Positions 33,720-42,286 of a stretch of 45,314 nt of DNA are shown here, piece after piece. How positions within the stretch are numbered: position 1 is the first letter of the stretch; each line of letters starts with the position of its first letter. Made by a program: the position numbers and the translations under genes. Source of the stretch: an uncultured Lachnospiraceae bacterium. GTDB lineage: Bacteria; Bacillota; Clostridia; Lachnospirales; Lachnospiraceae. The stretch covers positions 1 through 45,314 of the forward strand of contig CAJUJK010000031.1 in the NCBI GenBank assembly GCA_910586705.1, written 5' to 3'. Under the pieces are notes generated by a model that had not been told where the DNA came from, did no database searches, and saw nothing but the letters and a program-made list of their open reading frames with translations.

Positions 33720-35246
33720 ATGACATCGCAGATTTGTATTATCATCGCCATCGTCGCCTATCTGGGCATGATGATTTACATCGGTATCACCTATTCCAAA
33801 AAGAATACGCAGGCCGCGGAATTTTATCTAGGCGGACGGAAGCTTGGTCCGCTTGTCACCGCCATGAGCGCGGAGGCGTCCGATATGAGCAGTTATCTTC
33901 TGATGGGGCTGCCCGGACTTGCCTATATCGCCGGGTTTGCCGAAGTGGGCTGGACCGCGATCGGACTGGCAATCGGCACTTACTTAAACTGGCTTTTCGT
34001 CTCTAGACGGATCCGCCGCTACTCCAGCCGGATCGGCTCTTTCACCATTCCGGAGTTCTTCGCAAAAAGATACGATGACGACAGGCATTTCCTGACCTGT
34101 ATCGCCGCTGTGATCATTGTCGTTTTCTTCGTGCCCTACACCGCTTCCGGCTTCGCGGCATGTGGCAAGCTTTTCAGCACGCTTTTTGGTATGAACTACA
34201 TCGCCGCCATGATCCTTAGCGCGGCTGTCATTGTCATCTACTGCACGCTCGGCGGCTTCCTCGCCGTGAGCACCACCGACCTGATTCAGGGCATCACCAT
34301 GAGTATCGCCCTTCTCATTGTAGTTGGTTTCGGCGCCGTCGTGACTGGCGGTTTCGGCAGCGTCACGGATGCTGTGAGCAGTCTTCCCGGCTACTTAAGT
34401 CTGGTGCAGAGTTATTCGGCGGAAACCGGCACAGCGGCGCCCTATACGCCCCTTATGATCGTCTCCACCCTTGCGTGGGGGCTCGGGTATTTCGGTATGC
34501 CACACATCCTGCTCCGCTTCATGGCGATCGAGGATGAAAACAAACTGAATCTTTCCAGAAGAATCGCTACCGTATGGGTGGTAATCTCCATGTCCATCGC
34601 CGTGCTGATCGGCGTGGTCGGCTACGGTCTCTCACAGGCGGGCATCATTCCCGTGCTGGAAGGCAGCAATTCCGAGACGGTTATCATCCAGATCGCTTCC
34701 GTACTCAGCAGCCACGGTGTGATCCCCGCGTTAATTGCAGGTGTTATCCTTGCCGGCATTCTGGCGGCAACCATGTCCACCGCCGATTCCCAGCTCCTTG
34801 CGGCCGCCTCCAGCATCTCCCAGAATCTGGTGCAGGATTTCGGCAAAAAGAAGCTGGACACGAAAACCTCCCTGCTGATCGCGAGGATTACGGTTATCGC
34901 CATCTCTCTGGTCGCCGTCTTTATCGCGCAGGATCCCGACAGTTCCATCTTCGGCATCGTCTCCTTCGCGTGGGCGGGCTTCGGCGCCGCGTTCGGTCCT
35001 GTGGTGCTTCTGGCGCTGTTCTGGAAACGCTCCAACAAACAGGGCGCGCTCGCCGGCATGATTGTGGGCGGCGTCATGGTGTTTACATGGAAATACGGAA
35101 TCGCAAAACTGGGCGGCGCGTTCGCTATCTACGAGCTGCTTCCCGCCTTTGTCATCGCCCTGCTTGTGAATGTGGCAGTATCCCTGCTCACCAAAGCGCC
35201 GAACGAAAATCTGGTGCGCATCTTCGACGAGGTAAACGCAAAGTAA
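33720..35246 (+). CDS. putP: Sodium/proline symporter (SSS family)
   Basis: A 508-residue transporter of the solute:sodium symporter family with about 13 membrane segments. Typical PutP features: YLGGRKLGPLVTAMSAEASD with MSSYLLMGLPGLAY, the sodium-site segment SYLLMGLPG, ILAGILAATMSTADSQLLAA with SSISQNLVQD, and VSFAWAGFGAAFGPVVLLAL. It would import proline (or a related compound) with sodium for osmoprotection or nitrogen. It is monocistronic: good promoter upstream and a terminator after the stop. The substrate is assigned from family similarity only. Confidence 0.93.
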   Translation: MTSQICIIIAIVAYLGMMIYIGITYSKKNTQAAEFYLGGRKLGPLVTAMSAEASDMSSYLLMGLPGLAYIAGFAEVGWTAIGLAIGTYLNWLFVSRRIRRYSSRIGSFTIPEFFAKRYDDDRHFLTCIAAVIIVVFFVPYTASGFAACGKLFSTLFGMNYIAAMILSAAVIVIYCTLGGFLAVSTTDLIQGITMSIALLIVVGFGAVVTGGFGSVTDAVSSLPGYLSLVQSYSAETGTAAPYTPLMIVSTLAWGLGYFGMPHILLRFMAIEDENKLNLSRRIATVWVVISMSIAVLIGVVGYGLSQAGIIPVLEGSNSETVIIQIASVLSSHGVIPALIAGVILAGILAATMSTADSQLLAAASSISQNLVQDFGKKKLDTKTSLLIARITVIAISLVAVFIAQDPDSSIFGIVSFAWAGFGAAFGPVVLLALFWKRSNKQGALAGMIVGGVMVFTWKYGIAKLGGAFAIYELLPAFVIALLVNVAVSLLTKAPNENLVRIFDEVNAK

Positions 35247-35282
35247 TCGCTGCATTTCCTCCGCTCATTACAATAACAAGGA

Positions 35283-35312
35283 CACGGTTTCTTCGGAGAC
35301 CGTGCCTTTTTT
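35283..35312 (+). terminator. Intrinsic terminator of putP
   Basis: CACGGTTTC and GAGACCGTG form a 9-bp stem with the loop TTCG, followed by CC and six T. It lies 36 bases after the putP stop. Confidence 0.9.
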
Positions 35313-35407
35313 GTAAAATATTTTTTTATATAAAATTTCGTTTTTTGTAAAATATAAATTATTTTTGCCTTTTTAGCGAATTATTTATATAAATTATTTA
35401 ACCACAA

Positions 35408-35436
35408 TTGACTAATTGCCTTTTTTTATATATAAT
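35408..35436 (+). promoter_or_regulatory. Sigma-A promoter of the ArsR-like regulator
   Basis: TTGACT (35408-35413) and TATAAT (35431-35436) are 17 bases apart in a very AT-rich region. The TTG start of the regulator lies 63 bases further. Confidence 0.75.
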
Positions 35437-35498
35437 TTAATTGATATTATAGTATTTTATAAAAATTTAAACGATACTGCTTTTGGGAGGAAACACAC

Positions 35499-36425
35499 TT
35501 GCTTCACATCACTTCACTCAACGATGGTTTAGATATTTTTAAAGCACTCGGTTCCGATGTCAGGATCGAAATTTTAAATATTCTTCTGGACAACAATAAC
35601 ATGAGCATGAACGAACTTGCCTCCCGTCTGAATATTACAAACGGGGCGCTGACCAGCCATATCAAAAAGCTGGAAAGCTGCGGGCTGATCTCCATTTCCA
35701 GTGAATCCGCCGGGCACGGCAACCAGAAAATCTGCTCGGTTCATCTGGACAAAATTCTGATTGATCTGGAACGGCAGGAAGATATCTTGAATGTATACAG
35801 CACGGATATCAAGGTGGGGCACTATTCTGTCTACCGTGTATGCCCTACGTGCGGTCTCGCCTCAGATAAAACCATTATCGGCGAGGTGGATGATTCCCGC
35901 TACTTTGACCATCCCGACCGTTACAGCGCGGATATCCTCTGGTTTACCAAGGGCTTTGTGGAGTACAACATTCCCAACTTCATCCCCAGTTTCCAGAAGA
36001 TCACACAGCTTACGATTTCGGCAGAGCTTTCTTCCGAGGCGCCCGGCGTCAACAACGTGTGGCCCTCCGATATCTCCTTTTACTTAAATGACGTGTGTAT
36101 CGGCAACTGGCTCTCTCCGGGGGATTTCGGTGATTCCCGCGGGCTGTTTACCCCCGACTGGTGGTTCCCCAACTGGAACCAGTACGGGCTGTTAAAGCTT
36201 CTCGTCATCAACAGGAAAGGCACCTTCATCGACGGTCTGAAAATTTCCGACGTGACCATCGACAGTTTCAATCTGGATTACCGCAGCAGCCTCCGTTTCC
36301 GCCTTGCCGTGGACGACGACGCGGAACACGTGGGCGGTCTGACCATCTTCGGCAAGACCTTCGGCAACTACGGACAGGACATCAAGGTAAATATCCACTA
36401 CGCTCCCATGGAGGAGGGCGAGTAG
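35499..36425 (+). CDS. ArsR-like winged-helix regulator with a large C-terminal sensor
   Basis: A 308-residue protein starting with TTG; GGGAGG lies eight bases upstream and no better start exists. Residues 10-80 are an ArsR/winged-helix domain (DIFKALGSDVRIEILNILL, then MNELASRLNITNGALTSHIK). Residues 107-128 carry CPTC (VYRVCPTCGLASD). The remaining 180 residues are rich in Trp and aromatic strands (NNVWPSDISFYLNDVCIGNW, PDWWFPNWNQYG), which suggests a beta-sandwich carbohydrate-binding sensor (inference). It faces the GH43 arabinanase gene and probably controls it in response to sugar. Confidence 0.8.
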   Translation: MLHITSLNDGLDIFKALGSDVRIEILNILLDNNNMSMNELASRLNITNGALTSHIKKLESCGLISISSESAGHGNQKICSVHLDKILIDLERQEDILNVYSTDIKVGHYSVYRVCPTCGLASDKTIIGEVDDSRYFDHPDRYSADILWFTKGFVEYNIPNFIPSFQKITQLTISAELSSEAPGVNNVWPSDISFYLNDVCIGNWLSPGDFGDSRGLFTPDWWFPNWNQYGLLKLLVINRKGTFIDGLKISDVTIDSFNLDYRSSLRFRLAVDDDAEHVGGLTIFGKTFGNYGQDIKVNIHYAPMEEGE

Positions 36426-36465
36426 ACTTACTCGATTTACATATAAACCCATTTAAGCGTCATAC

Positions 36466-36504
36466 AACGGCACAGACAAAACACCTTGTCTGTGCCGTTT
36501 TTGT
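36466..36504 (+). terminator. Strong terminator of the ArsR-like gene
   Basis: AACGGCACAGACAA (36466-36479) and TTGTCTGTGCCGTT (36486-36499) form a perfect 14-bp stem with a six-base loop, followed by a T-run. The regulator stop is about 40 bases upstream. Confidence 0.9.
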
Positions 36505-36521
36505 CTTTGCCTATACGCGCA

Positions 36522-36556
36522 AAGAGCGCCTGAAGGACTTTCCCACAGGCGCTCTT
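36522..36556 (-). terminator. Hairpin after the GH43 gene
   Basis: AAGAGCGCCTG (36522-36532) and CAGGCGCTCTT (36546-36556) are perfect inverted repeats with a 13-base loop. On the minus strand it follows the GH43 stop at 36624 and has a short TTT. It likely ends that transcript. Confidence 0.7.
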
Positions 36557-36623
36557 CCTATATAAATCTCATACTTATCACAACACAACTGCTCCTTTAC
36601 CTTTTCAGAAGTTCGGCTCCCGG

Positions 36624-38273
36624 TCAGTTGTACTTCACACCCCAGACGCTCTCATTGCCGCCTACCGCGCTGAAAGTCATAACCTGCGTTCCCGCCTCGT
36701 CGTTCATCTGGCAGAACACGCCGCTGTAATCCTTACCGCCGTAGGACACCTTCATATAGCAGGAGCCGTCCTTCATCTCCCAGCTTCCTTCCACGCCGTC
36801 CCCGTACACTTTACCGCTCTCGTCCAGATACAGGATAAAAGGCTGTGCAATCTCGGCGTCAATGGCTGTTCCCTGATTGATCACGTAGTATCTGCCCGCA
36901 ACCGCGCCATTGTCATAGCCGCTCTCAGACACGGTTTCGCCGTCCGTCGCGTAAGGCAGCATACAAGGCCAGCCTTCCTCATTGACGATGAACTGGTGCA
37001 CCCTCGGCTCGTGCTCCTCCGTCTTGTTGTCAAAGCGGGTGTGGTTCACCACATATTTCTTTCCATCCTCGTCAACAAAAGCGGAATTGTGGCCGGTCGC
37101 CATGTATGCCATCTCAAGGCTGGGCAGGAAATAGTTGCCCGACAGCTTCAGCCCGTAAGGATAGTGCTCCGGGTTGTTCGTATCCATAGGGTATTCCCCG
37201 TTCATGTCCACATAATCCCCGTCTATGGTCTCGGAGCGGAACACGCGGATCTGGTAGCCGCCCTCCCTCGTCAGACCGCCGTAGGAGACAAAGAGATAAT
37301 AATAACCGCTCTCCTCATCATAGAGGATGTAAGGCGCCTCGATGGAACTGTGATTGCCGCCCAGCAGCCGCTTCCCGAAATAAGGGTCTACGCGCTTTGC
37401 CTCGTCCTCCTCGGGATGGATCACCTCGCCGGTCGCCTTGTCCAGCTCCAGAAGGTACATACCTCCCGACCACGAGCCGTATACCATCCACAATCTGCCC
37501 TCCTCGTCGTAGAGCACGGTGGGGTCAATGGCGTTGGGGAACTTGTTAAAATTGTACTCGTCGCTCTTCTTGATGTATCTGTCCTTCGCCGTATCCCTGT
37601 CCACATATTCCGTCACGTCGGTGGCGTCCAGCGTCTCCGCCGTAAAGCCGGAGTAAATCAGCGCGCCTTTCCACTCGTAAGGCCCCTCGATGCTTTCGCT
37701 GGTCGCATAGCACAGGTTCGACGCATTCCAAGTGGAAGTGGTACAGAAATACAGATAGTAAAGCCCCGTATCTTCGTTGTAAATCACGTCCGGCGCCCAC
37801 ACATGCCATTTCCGGTCATCGGTGGGTATCAGACTCTTCTTACTGCCAGAGTAGGCGAATGCCTCGTCATTTGCCATCAGCTCATAATAAATCGGATCCT
37901 TTACTTTATAGCCGTCCCCCAGAGACGTCCATGTGCGCAGATCTTCTGAAACCGCCGTGGACATGTGGGAACCAAATATGTAATACTTGCCGTCCACCTT
38001 GTAAATAGAAGGATCGTGGACGCTGACGCCAGCCTCGATCTTCGCTGTCTTGATTCCGTCAAGATTTACCGTAAAGTCCAAATCTGCCGGCAGTTCTCCC
38101 ATTTCACTCTCCTCCTCCGCAGCTGCCGCGTTTTCCGCTTCGCCGTTCTCCTGCGTCTGTGCATCCGCATCCCCGTTTTCCGCCGTCTGCGTACCCTGCG
38201 ATGAGCCGCACGCCGCAAGACCCAATACCAGAAGGATGCTTATCCCCAGAGCCGACCATTTTTTCCTTCTCAT
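36624..38273 (-). CDS. GH43 arabinan endo-1,5-alpha-L-arabinosidase-type lipoprotein
   Basis: A 549-residue secreted lipoprotein: signal peptide MRRKKWSALGISILLVLGLA with lipobox LAAC (Cys22), then a Gln/Glu/Asn-rich linker to about residue 65. The five-bladed GH43 domain follows with the general base in VHDPSIYK (D87), the pKa modulator in AIDPTVLYD (D250) and the acid in SSIEAPYILYD (E312). A C-terminal beta domain (about 430-549) ends the protein. It would hydrolyse arabinan from plant cell wall at the cell surface. A good promoter precedes it and an ArsR-like regulator faces it. Confidence 0.93.
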   Translation of the reverse strand: MRRKKWSALGISILLVLGLAACGSSQGTQTAENGDADAQTQENGEAENAAAAEEESEMGELPADLDFTVNLDGIKTAKIEAGVSVHDPSIYKVDGKYYIFGSHMSTAVSEDLRTWTSLGDGYKVKDPIYYELMANDEAFAYSGSKKSLIPTDDRKWHVWAPDVIYNEDTGLYYLYFCTTSTWNASNLCYATSESIEGPYEWKGALIYSGFTAETLDATDVTEYVDRDTAKDRYIKKSDEYNFNKFPNAIDPTVLYDEEGRLWMVYGSWSGGMYLLELDKATGEVIHPEEDEAKRVDPYFGKRLLGGNHSSIEAPYILYDEESGYYYLFVSYGGLTREGGYQIRVFRSETIDGDYVDMNGEYPMDTNNPEHYPYGLKLSGNYFLPSLEMAYMATGHNSAFVDEDGKKYVVNHTRFDNKTEEHEPRVHQFIVNEEGWPCMLPYATDGETVSESGYDNGAVAGRYYVINQGTAIDAEIAQPFILYLDESGKVYGDGVEGSWEMKDGSCYMKVSYGGKDYSGVFCQMNDEAGTQVMTFSAVGGNESVWGVKYN

Positions 38274-38324
38274 GTTAACCCTCCGTTTCTGTTCATTCAG
38301 AATCTGACATTCTTCCTACATAAA

Positions 38325-38353
38325 ACTATAACAGAGAGCCGCCGCATATTCAA
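38325..38353 (-). promoter_or_regulatory. Sigma-A promoter of the GH43 gene
   Basis: On the minus strand TTGAAT (38348-38353) and TATAGT (38325-38330) are separated by 17 bases. The start codon, preceded by GGAGGG, is 52 bases downstream. Confidence 0.7.
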
Positions 38354-38402
38354 TAATTATTTTAATTTTTTATAAAATATTTTAGCATTTTAGGATTTCG
38401 TG

Positions 38403-39191
38403 TTATTCCCCTACCGCTATGTCAATCTTGCGGAGCTTTTCCAGAAGGATTTCCTCCTCCGTCGGCAGATCCTCCGAACTTTCAATCTGCTGGCGCACCT
38501 GCCACATCTGTTCGTCGATCGCCGCGATCTGCTCCGCGCAGGCAGTAAGGCTGTGCACAATGTCCGCCTGATTGGGCACCTCCCGTTTATATTTGAGCTG
38601 GTGCTCCAGACTCGCCCAGAAGTCCATGGCAATGGTGCGGATCTGCACCTCCACCGCCATCTCCCGCGTCTGATCAGAGAAAAACACGGGCACGCTCACG
38701 ATCATATGGTAGCTGCGGTAACCGTTTGGCTTCGGGTTTCTGATATAGTCCTTTCTGCGGATCACCGTGATGTCGTCCTGCTGCGCAAGCGCCTGCGCCA
38801 GCACATAAATATCGTCCACATAGGAGCATACCACCCGGATCCCCGCCACGTCGTAGAGATTTTCCTCCACATTCTCCACCGTGAAGGAAAGCCCTTTGCT
38901 GTTCAGCTTCTCCATGATGCTTGCGCTGCTCTTCAGGCGGGAATTGATGGATGTAATGGGATTGCGCTGATATCTCACATTAAACTCGGAATTTAAGACG
39001 TCAAACTTCGTCCGTACCTCCTTGATCGCACAGCTGTAACGCATACGCATTTCCTTATAGTCCACCATCGTCCCCGCCATTTTCCGGCGCTGATCATAAA
39101 TTTCCTTATCCACCTTGGGAATCACCATCATCTGGTTCTCCTCGGCGTCAAATCCCAGTTCGTCCAATGGGAAAAATGGATTTCCACTCAT
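38403..39191 (-). CDS. relQ: Small alarmone (p)ppGpp synthetase, RelQ-like
   Basis: A 262-residue synthetase that makes the stress alarmones ppGpp/pppGpp from GTP/GDP and ATP, without the hydrolase or regulatory domains of RelA/SpoT. The core has SRLKSSASIMEKL, VEENLYDVAGIRVVCSYVDD, NPKPNGYRSYHMIV (substrate loop) and VEVQIRTIAMDFWASLEHQL. Residues about 205-260 are the helical tetramerisation tail. The N-terminal 40 residues are longer than in B. subtilis RelQ. It would respond to envelope or nutrient stress (known for the family). A promoter and GGAGG precede it. Confidence 0.9.
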   Translation of the reverse strand: MSGNPFFPLDELGFDAEENQMMVIPKVDKEIYDQRRKMAGTMVDYKEMRMRYSCAIKEVRTKFDVLNSEFNVRYQRNPITSINSRLKSSASIMEKLNSKGLSFTVENVEENLYDVAGIRVVCSYVDDIYVLAQALAQQDDITVIRRKDYIRNPKPNGYRSYHMIVSVPVFFSDQTREMAVEVQIRTIAMDFWASLEHQLKYKREVPNQADIVHSLTACAEQIAAIDEQMWQVRQQIESSEDLPTEEEILLEKLRKIDIAVGE

Positions 39192-39217
39192 CTGTCTGTC
39201 CTCCGTTCATTTCCTAA

Positions 39218-39246
39218 AATATATACCGAAAACCGAAGGAAAACAA
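39218..39246 (-). promoter_or_regulatory. Candidate promoter of the alarmone synthetase
   Basis: On the minus strand TTGTTT (39241-39246) and TATATT (39218-39223) are 17 bases apart. The start codon is 27 bases downstream, so the leader is short. It is back to back with the aldo/keto reductase promoter. Confidence 0.5.
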
Positions 39247-39313
39247 GGAAAGAATTATTAACTTTTTATTAGAATTTTGGTAAATTCTGTGAGAAACAGG
39301 GACCGTAAAATGA

Positions 39314-39342
39314 TTGACTTCCCCATCAAATCTACTTATAAT
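39314..39342 (+). promoter_or_regulatory. Sigma-A promoter of the aldo/keto reductase gene
   Basis: TTGACT (39314-39319) and TATAAT (39337-39342) are 17 bases apart. The leader before the ATG at 39443 is about 95 bases, long enough for post-transcriptional control; no known riboswitch fold was recognised. Confidence 0.75.
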
Positions 39343-39442
39343 ATAGGGAACTGATTGTCAGAACTTTGAAAGCGCCGCGGCTGCAGACGCAGGAAAATAC
39401 CGTGCACCTCCTCCCGCGCAAACGCTTTGGAACGGAGATATT

Positions 39443-40624
39443 ATGCAATATAGAAATATGAAGGACGGCACCGAAGTGTCCGTTCTCGGCTACGGCTGTA
39501 TGCGCTTTACGGGCGCGGGCACAAGAATCAATCTGGAAAAGACCGAAAAGGAGATTATGCTCGCCATAAAAAACGGTGTGAACTATTTTGACACCGCCTA
39601 TATTTACCCCGGCAGCGAGGAGGCACTCGGCACGATTCTGGAGCGGAACCACTGTCGGAACCAGATTTATATCGCCGATAAACTTCCCTACTATCTCTTA
39701 AAAAACACGGCTGCCGCCGAGAAACTCTTTCAAGAACAGCTAAGACGACTGAAAACGGATCACATTGACTTCTACCTGATGCACATGCTTTTTGATACAG
39801 GCGTGTGGGCGCGTCTGCAGAGCATCGGCATAGAGGAGTGGATTGCGGAGAAAAAGAAAACAGGCGCCATCCGTAATATCGGTTTTTCTTTCCACGGCGA
39901 CACAGATACCTTCAAAGCGCTGATCGACGCCTATGACTGGGATTTCTGCCAGATTCAGTACAATTATCTGGACGAGCATACACAGGCGGGAAGAGAAGGA
40001 CTGCACTACGCCGCAGGCAAAGGCATTCCCGTAATCATTATGGAGCCTCTGCGGGGCGGCAAGCTGGTGAACGCCCTGCCCGACGGCGCAAAAAAAGCGT
40101 TCACGGAGTATCCTGTGAAACGCACCCCGGCACAGTGGGCTTTCCACTGGCTCTGGGACCAGCCAGAGGTAACCTGCGTCCTTTCCGGCATGAATTCCGA
40201 AGAGATGGTTCTGGAAAATATAAAATCAGCCAGCGAAGCCAAAACAGGCGCTTTCACCGATGCCGACCACAGCCTGATTGATACGGTGCGCAAAGAAATC
40301 AACCGGAATCTCAAGGTGGGATGCACCGGCTGCGGCTACTGTATGCCCTGCCCCCACGGCGTGGACATTCCCACCGCATTCCGCTGCTACAACCAGAGCG
40401 CCATGCACAAAAAATTCAGCGCCATGCTGGAGTATATACAGATTACATCCCTGAAAAAGAACGCTTCTTCCATGAATAACTGCACCAAATGCGGCGCCTG
40501 CGAGAAGCACTGTCCCCAGCACATCGAGATCAGAAAAGAACTCCAGAACGCAAAAAAGGCCTTACAGCCTTTTTATGTACGCGCCGCTTTGAAACTGGTT
40601 AACAGGCTGGTGAAACGGAAATAG
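39443..40624 (+). CDS. Aldo/keto reductase fused to a 2[4Fe-4S] ferredoxin domain
   Basis: A 393-residue oxidoreductase. Residues 1-285 are an aldo/keto reductase barrel with the tetrad D50 and Y55 (NYFDTAYIYPGSEEALG), K80 (IADKLPYY) and H114 (YLMHMLFD). Residues about 297-365 hold two iron-sulphur motifs: CTGCGYCMPCPHGVDIP and CTKCGACEKHCPQH. Such fusions are common in anaerobes and pass electrons between NAD(P)H-dependent carbonyl reduction and ferredoxin; the substrate is unknown. GGAG lies upstream of ATG. It is followed within two bases by the end of a convergent gene. Confidence 0.92.
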   Translation: MQYRNMKDGTEVSVLGYGCMRFTGAGTRINLEKTEKEIMLAIKNGVNYFDTAYIYPGSEEALGTILERNHCRNQIYIADKLPYYLLKNTAAAEKLFQEQLRRLKTDHIDFYLMHMLFDTGVWARLQSIGIEEWIAEKKKTGAIRNIGFSFHGDTDTFKALIDAYDWDFCQIQYNYLDEHTQAGREGLHYAAGKGIPVIIMEPLRGGKLVNALPDGAKKAFTEYPVKRTPAQWAFHWLWDQPEVTCVLSGMNSEEMVLENIKSASEAKTGAFTDADHSLIDTVRKEINRNLKVGCTGCGYCMPCPHGVDIPTAFRCYNQSAMHKKFSAMLEYIQITSLKKNASSMNNCTKCGACEKHCPQHIEIRKELQNAKKALQPFYVRAALKLVNRLVKRK

Positions 40625-40625
40625 A

Positions 40626-41366
40626 TTATTTCTTTCCCAGCATACTGTAGTTTCCCGTAGCGTCATAGGAATCCAGCAGATAATGATTTTCCGCCTGCAT
40701 GGAGAGCATCGTCTCCCTGTCGGCGGTCTGTCTTGTTCCCTTTTTTTCTTTCTTTTCCGGCTCTTTCTTCCGCATCTGCAAAGCCGCAAGCTTTGCAGCT
40801 TTTTTCTTCTGCCTCTGATACGCCTCCCGAAGACGCGCCGCACTCTCCTGCAGACGGTTGCGGATGCTCCCCCTGCCGGACTGTGCAACGGTGGTTTTTG
40901 CTTTCTGGTTCTGTTCCTGCTCCCGTTTCTCCTGTTCCGTCCCCTCTGTCGTAACAGCCGTCACGGTATTCTCAGCGGCATGGGTCTCCGCCAGCGCCAT
41001 ACTCTGCAACGCCGCACGTGCCGTTTCCCCCATGCTCTCCTGCCCGGTCATTCCCCGCGCGGATATGCTCACACCGTCACGTCCGTCCTCCCCGCCGGAT
41101 ATGTTCCTTGGGAGAGACTCCTCCAGCCCGAACCCGAGCCGCAGCCTTGCGTTTCCGCCGCGCTCAGCCAGACCAAAACCGATTCCCTCCCCCTCCTCCT
41201 GCGTCTGTACAACGGGCACGGGAGCAGCCGCGCCGCTCCGGCTGATCTTCGCGCCGGAGGACACATGGCTGGAATATGGCTCGTGAAAATGGGAAGATTT
41301 CCATTTGAGCACATGGTACTTTACGTTATAGTCTTCGTTCTGCTGTACCCAGTTTATATGATTCAT
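40626..41366 (-). CDS. Unrecognised low-complexity protein, member of a candidate sigma-28 gene trio
   Basis: A 246-residue protein without known domains. Residues about 40-150 are low-complexity (Gly, Ala, Glu, Thr). Residues about 155-210 are a Lys/Arg/Gln-rich coiled coil (RLREAYQRQKKKAAKLAALQ). The C-terminus LDSYDATGNYSMLGKK is distinctive and looks conserved. It has no signal peptide or membrane helix. It starts 35 bases after the FliD-like gene and is probably co-transcribed with it, under a sequence that matches a sigma-28 promoter. A role with the flagellum is inference. Confidence 0.55.
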   Translation of the reverse strand: MNHINWVQQNEDYNVKYHVLKWKSSHFHEPYSSHVSSGAKISRSGAAAPVPVVQTQEEGEGIGFGLAERGGNARLRLGFGLEESLPRNISGGEDGRDGVSISARGMTGQESMGETARAALQSMALAETHAAENTVTAVTTEGTEQEKREQEQNQKAKTTVAQSGRGSIRNRLQESAARLREAYQRQKKKAAKLAALQMRKKEPEKKEKKGTRQTADRETMLSMQAENHYLLDSYDATGNYSMLGKK

Positions 41367-41401
41367 TCTGATACCTGTTTTCTGTCTGTCCGCGCCACCG
41401 G

Positions 41402-42136
41402 CTATCTGCGGTAATTAAAGTAGCTTCCCGAATTTCTGCTGCTGCCGCTGCCGTAGAGATTCGACCGGTTGAAAGGACTGTAAATGCTGCTCTTCTCCGC
41501 CTCGAAGTTTTTCTCCGCCGTAGCCTCCACCGTGCCTGCCTTTGCCGCCGCCTTTGCAGAAAATCCGTTTCCGCCCCATACTTTTTCAAGCGTATCCACG
41601 TCCGCCGCTTCCAGCTTCTTCTCATCCACCACAAGCCTGCCGTCCGAATTTCTGGTCACACCCGACGACGCCAGATCCCGTTCCGACGATCTGAACATGC
41701 CGTTTAACTGGGTCAGAATAAGCTGGTCAGATTTGGTTCCCGATTCCTCCAGATCATCTAACATATTGTTATACTGGTTCACAAAACTCTTCACATTCGA
41801 CACGATCTGGTCTGTATTGCCGCTCTCCCTCGCCTTGTCGTAAATCGAATCTTTCTTTGTACTCTTCAAAGCATCCGCATACTCGCCTACCTGTCTTGCA
41901 TGATACTGCATGTCATAGTAGAACTTCTGTGACTTCTGGGAAGAAGAAACAGGGGTTCTGTTCCCTATGCTGCCCGTGCTGGTACTCTTCGTATTTCCCA
42001 GAAGACTCGCCAGCCTGTTGGCGCGGCTGCTCGCACTGTTTCTGCTCAGCGCGCTCTGCAGAAGAGACATCTGCGATTTTTTTTGATTCTTTTTGTAGTT
42101 TACCATGCCGTCTCTGTAATTTCTCGTAATTCTCAT
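41402..42136 (-). CDS. Protein with a FliD-like C-terminal segment
   Basis: A 244-residue protein. Residues about 112-190 resemble the C-terminal part of the flagellar cap protein FliD: NVKSFVNQYNNMLDDLEESG, LTQLNGMFRSSERDLASSGV and RNSDGRLVVDEKKLE. The first 70 residues are basic and Ser/Arg-rich; the tail is Ser/Gly-rich. It is far shorter than FliD and lacks its N-terminal domain, so it is not a cap protein. It may be an exported filament-associated or structural protein. A sequence matching a sigma-28 promoter lies 42 bases upstream of the ATG. Identification of FliD similarity is by eye. Confidence 0.6.
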   Translation of the reverse strand: MRITRNYRDGMVNYKKNQKKSQMSLLQSALSRNSASSRANRLASLLGNTKSTSTGSIGNRTPVSSSQKSQKFYYDMQYHARQVGEYADALKSTKKDSIYDKARESGNTDQIVSNVKSFVNQYNNMLDDLEESGTKSDQLILTQLNGMFRSSERDLASSGVTRNSDGRLVVDEKKLEAADVDTLEKVWGGNGFSAKAAAKAGTVEATAEKNFEAEKSSIYSPFNRSNLYGSGSSRNSGSYFNYRR

Positions 42137-42177
42137 GTCAGTTCCCCCTTGCCTGTCTTTTTCTGTTGCTATCTCTT

Positions 42178-42203
42178 ATATCGGTCCGGCACATATTTCG
42201 TTA
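42178..42203 (-). promoter_or_regulatory. Sigma-28 (sigma-D)-like promoter of the FliD-like gene
   Basis: On the minus strand TAAC (42200-42203), 14 bases, then ACCGATAT (42178-42185). The sigma-D consensus of Bacillus is TAAA-N14-16-GCCGATAT, so the -10 box matches 7 of 8 and the -35 box 3 of 4. Confidence 0.55.
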
Positions 42204-42286
42204 ACCCCGTCTGTCACGAACAGCCACTCATTTGTCTCAAATGGATCGCTCTTCTTTTTAGGGGCGGGTGCCGCCGGTCATTCTCC

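Noticed and set aside
34574..35350. 258-residue plus-strand frame inside putP
   Set aside because: Out-of-frame shadow of the symporter, Arg/His-rich, without ribosome binding site.
36996..37949. 317-residue plus-strand ORF opposite the GH43 gene
   Set aside because: The minus-strand frame has a signal peptide, lipobox and all three catalytic residues; the plus frame has no start signal.
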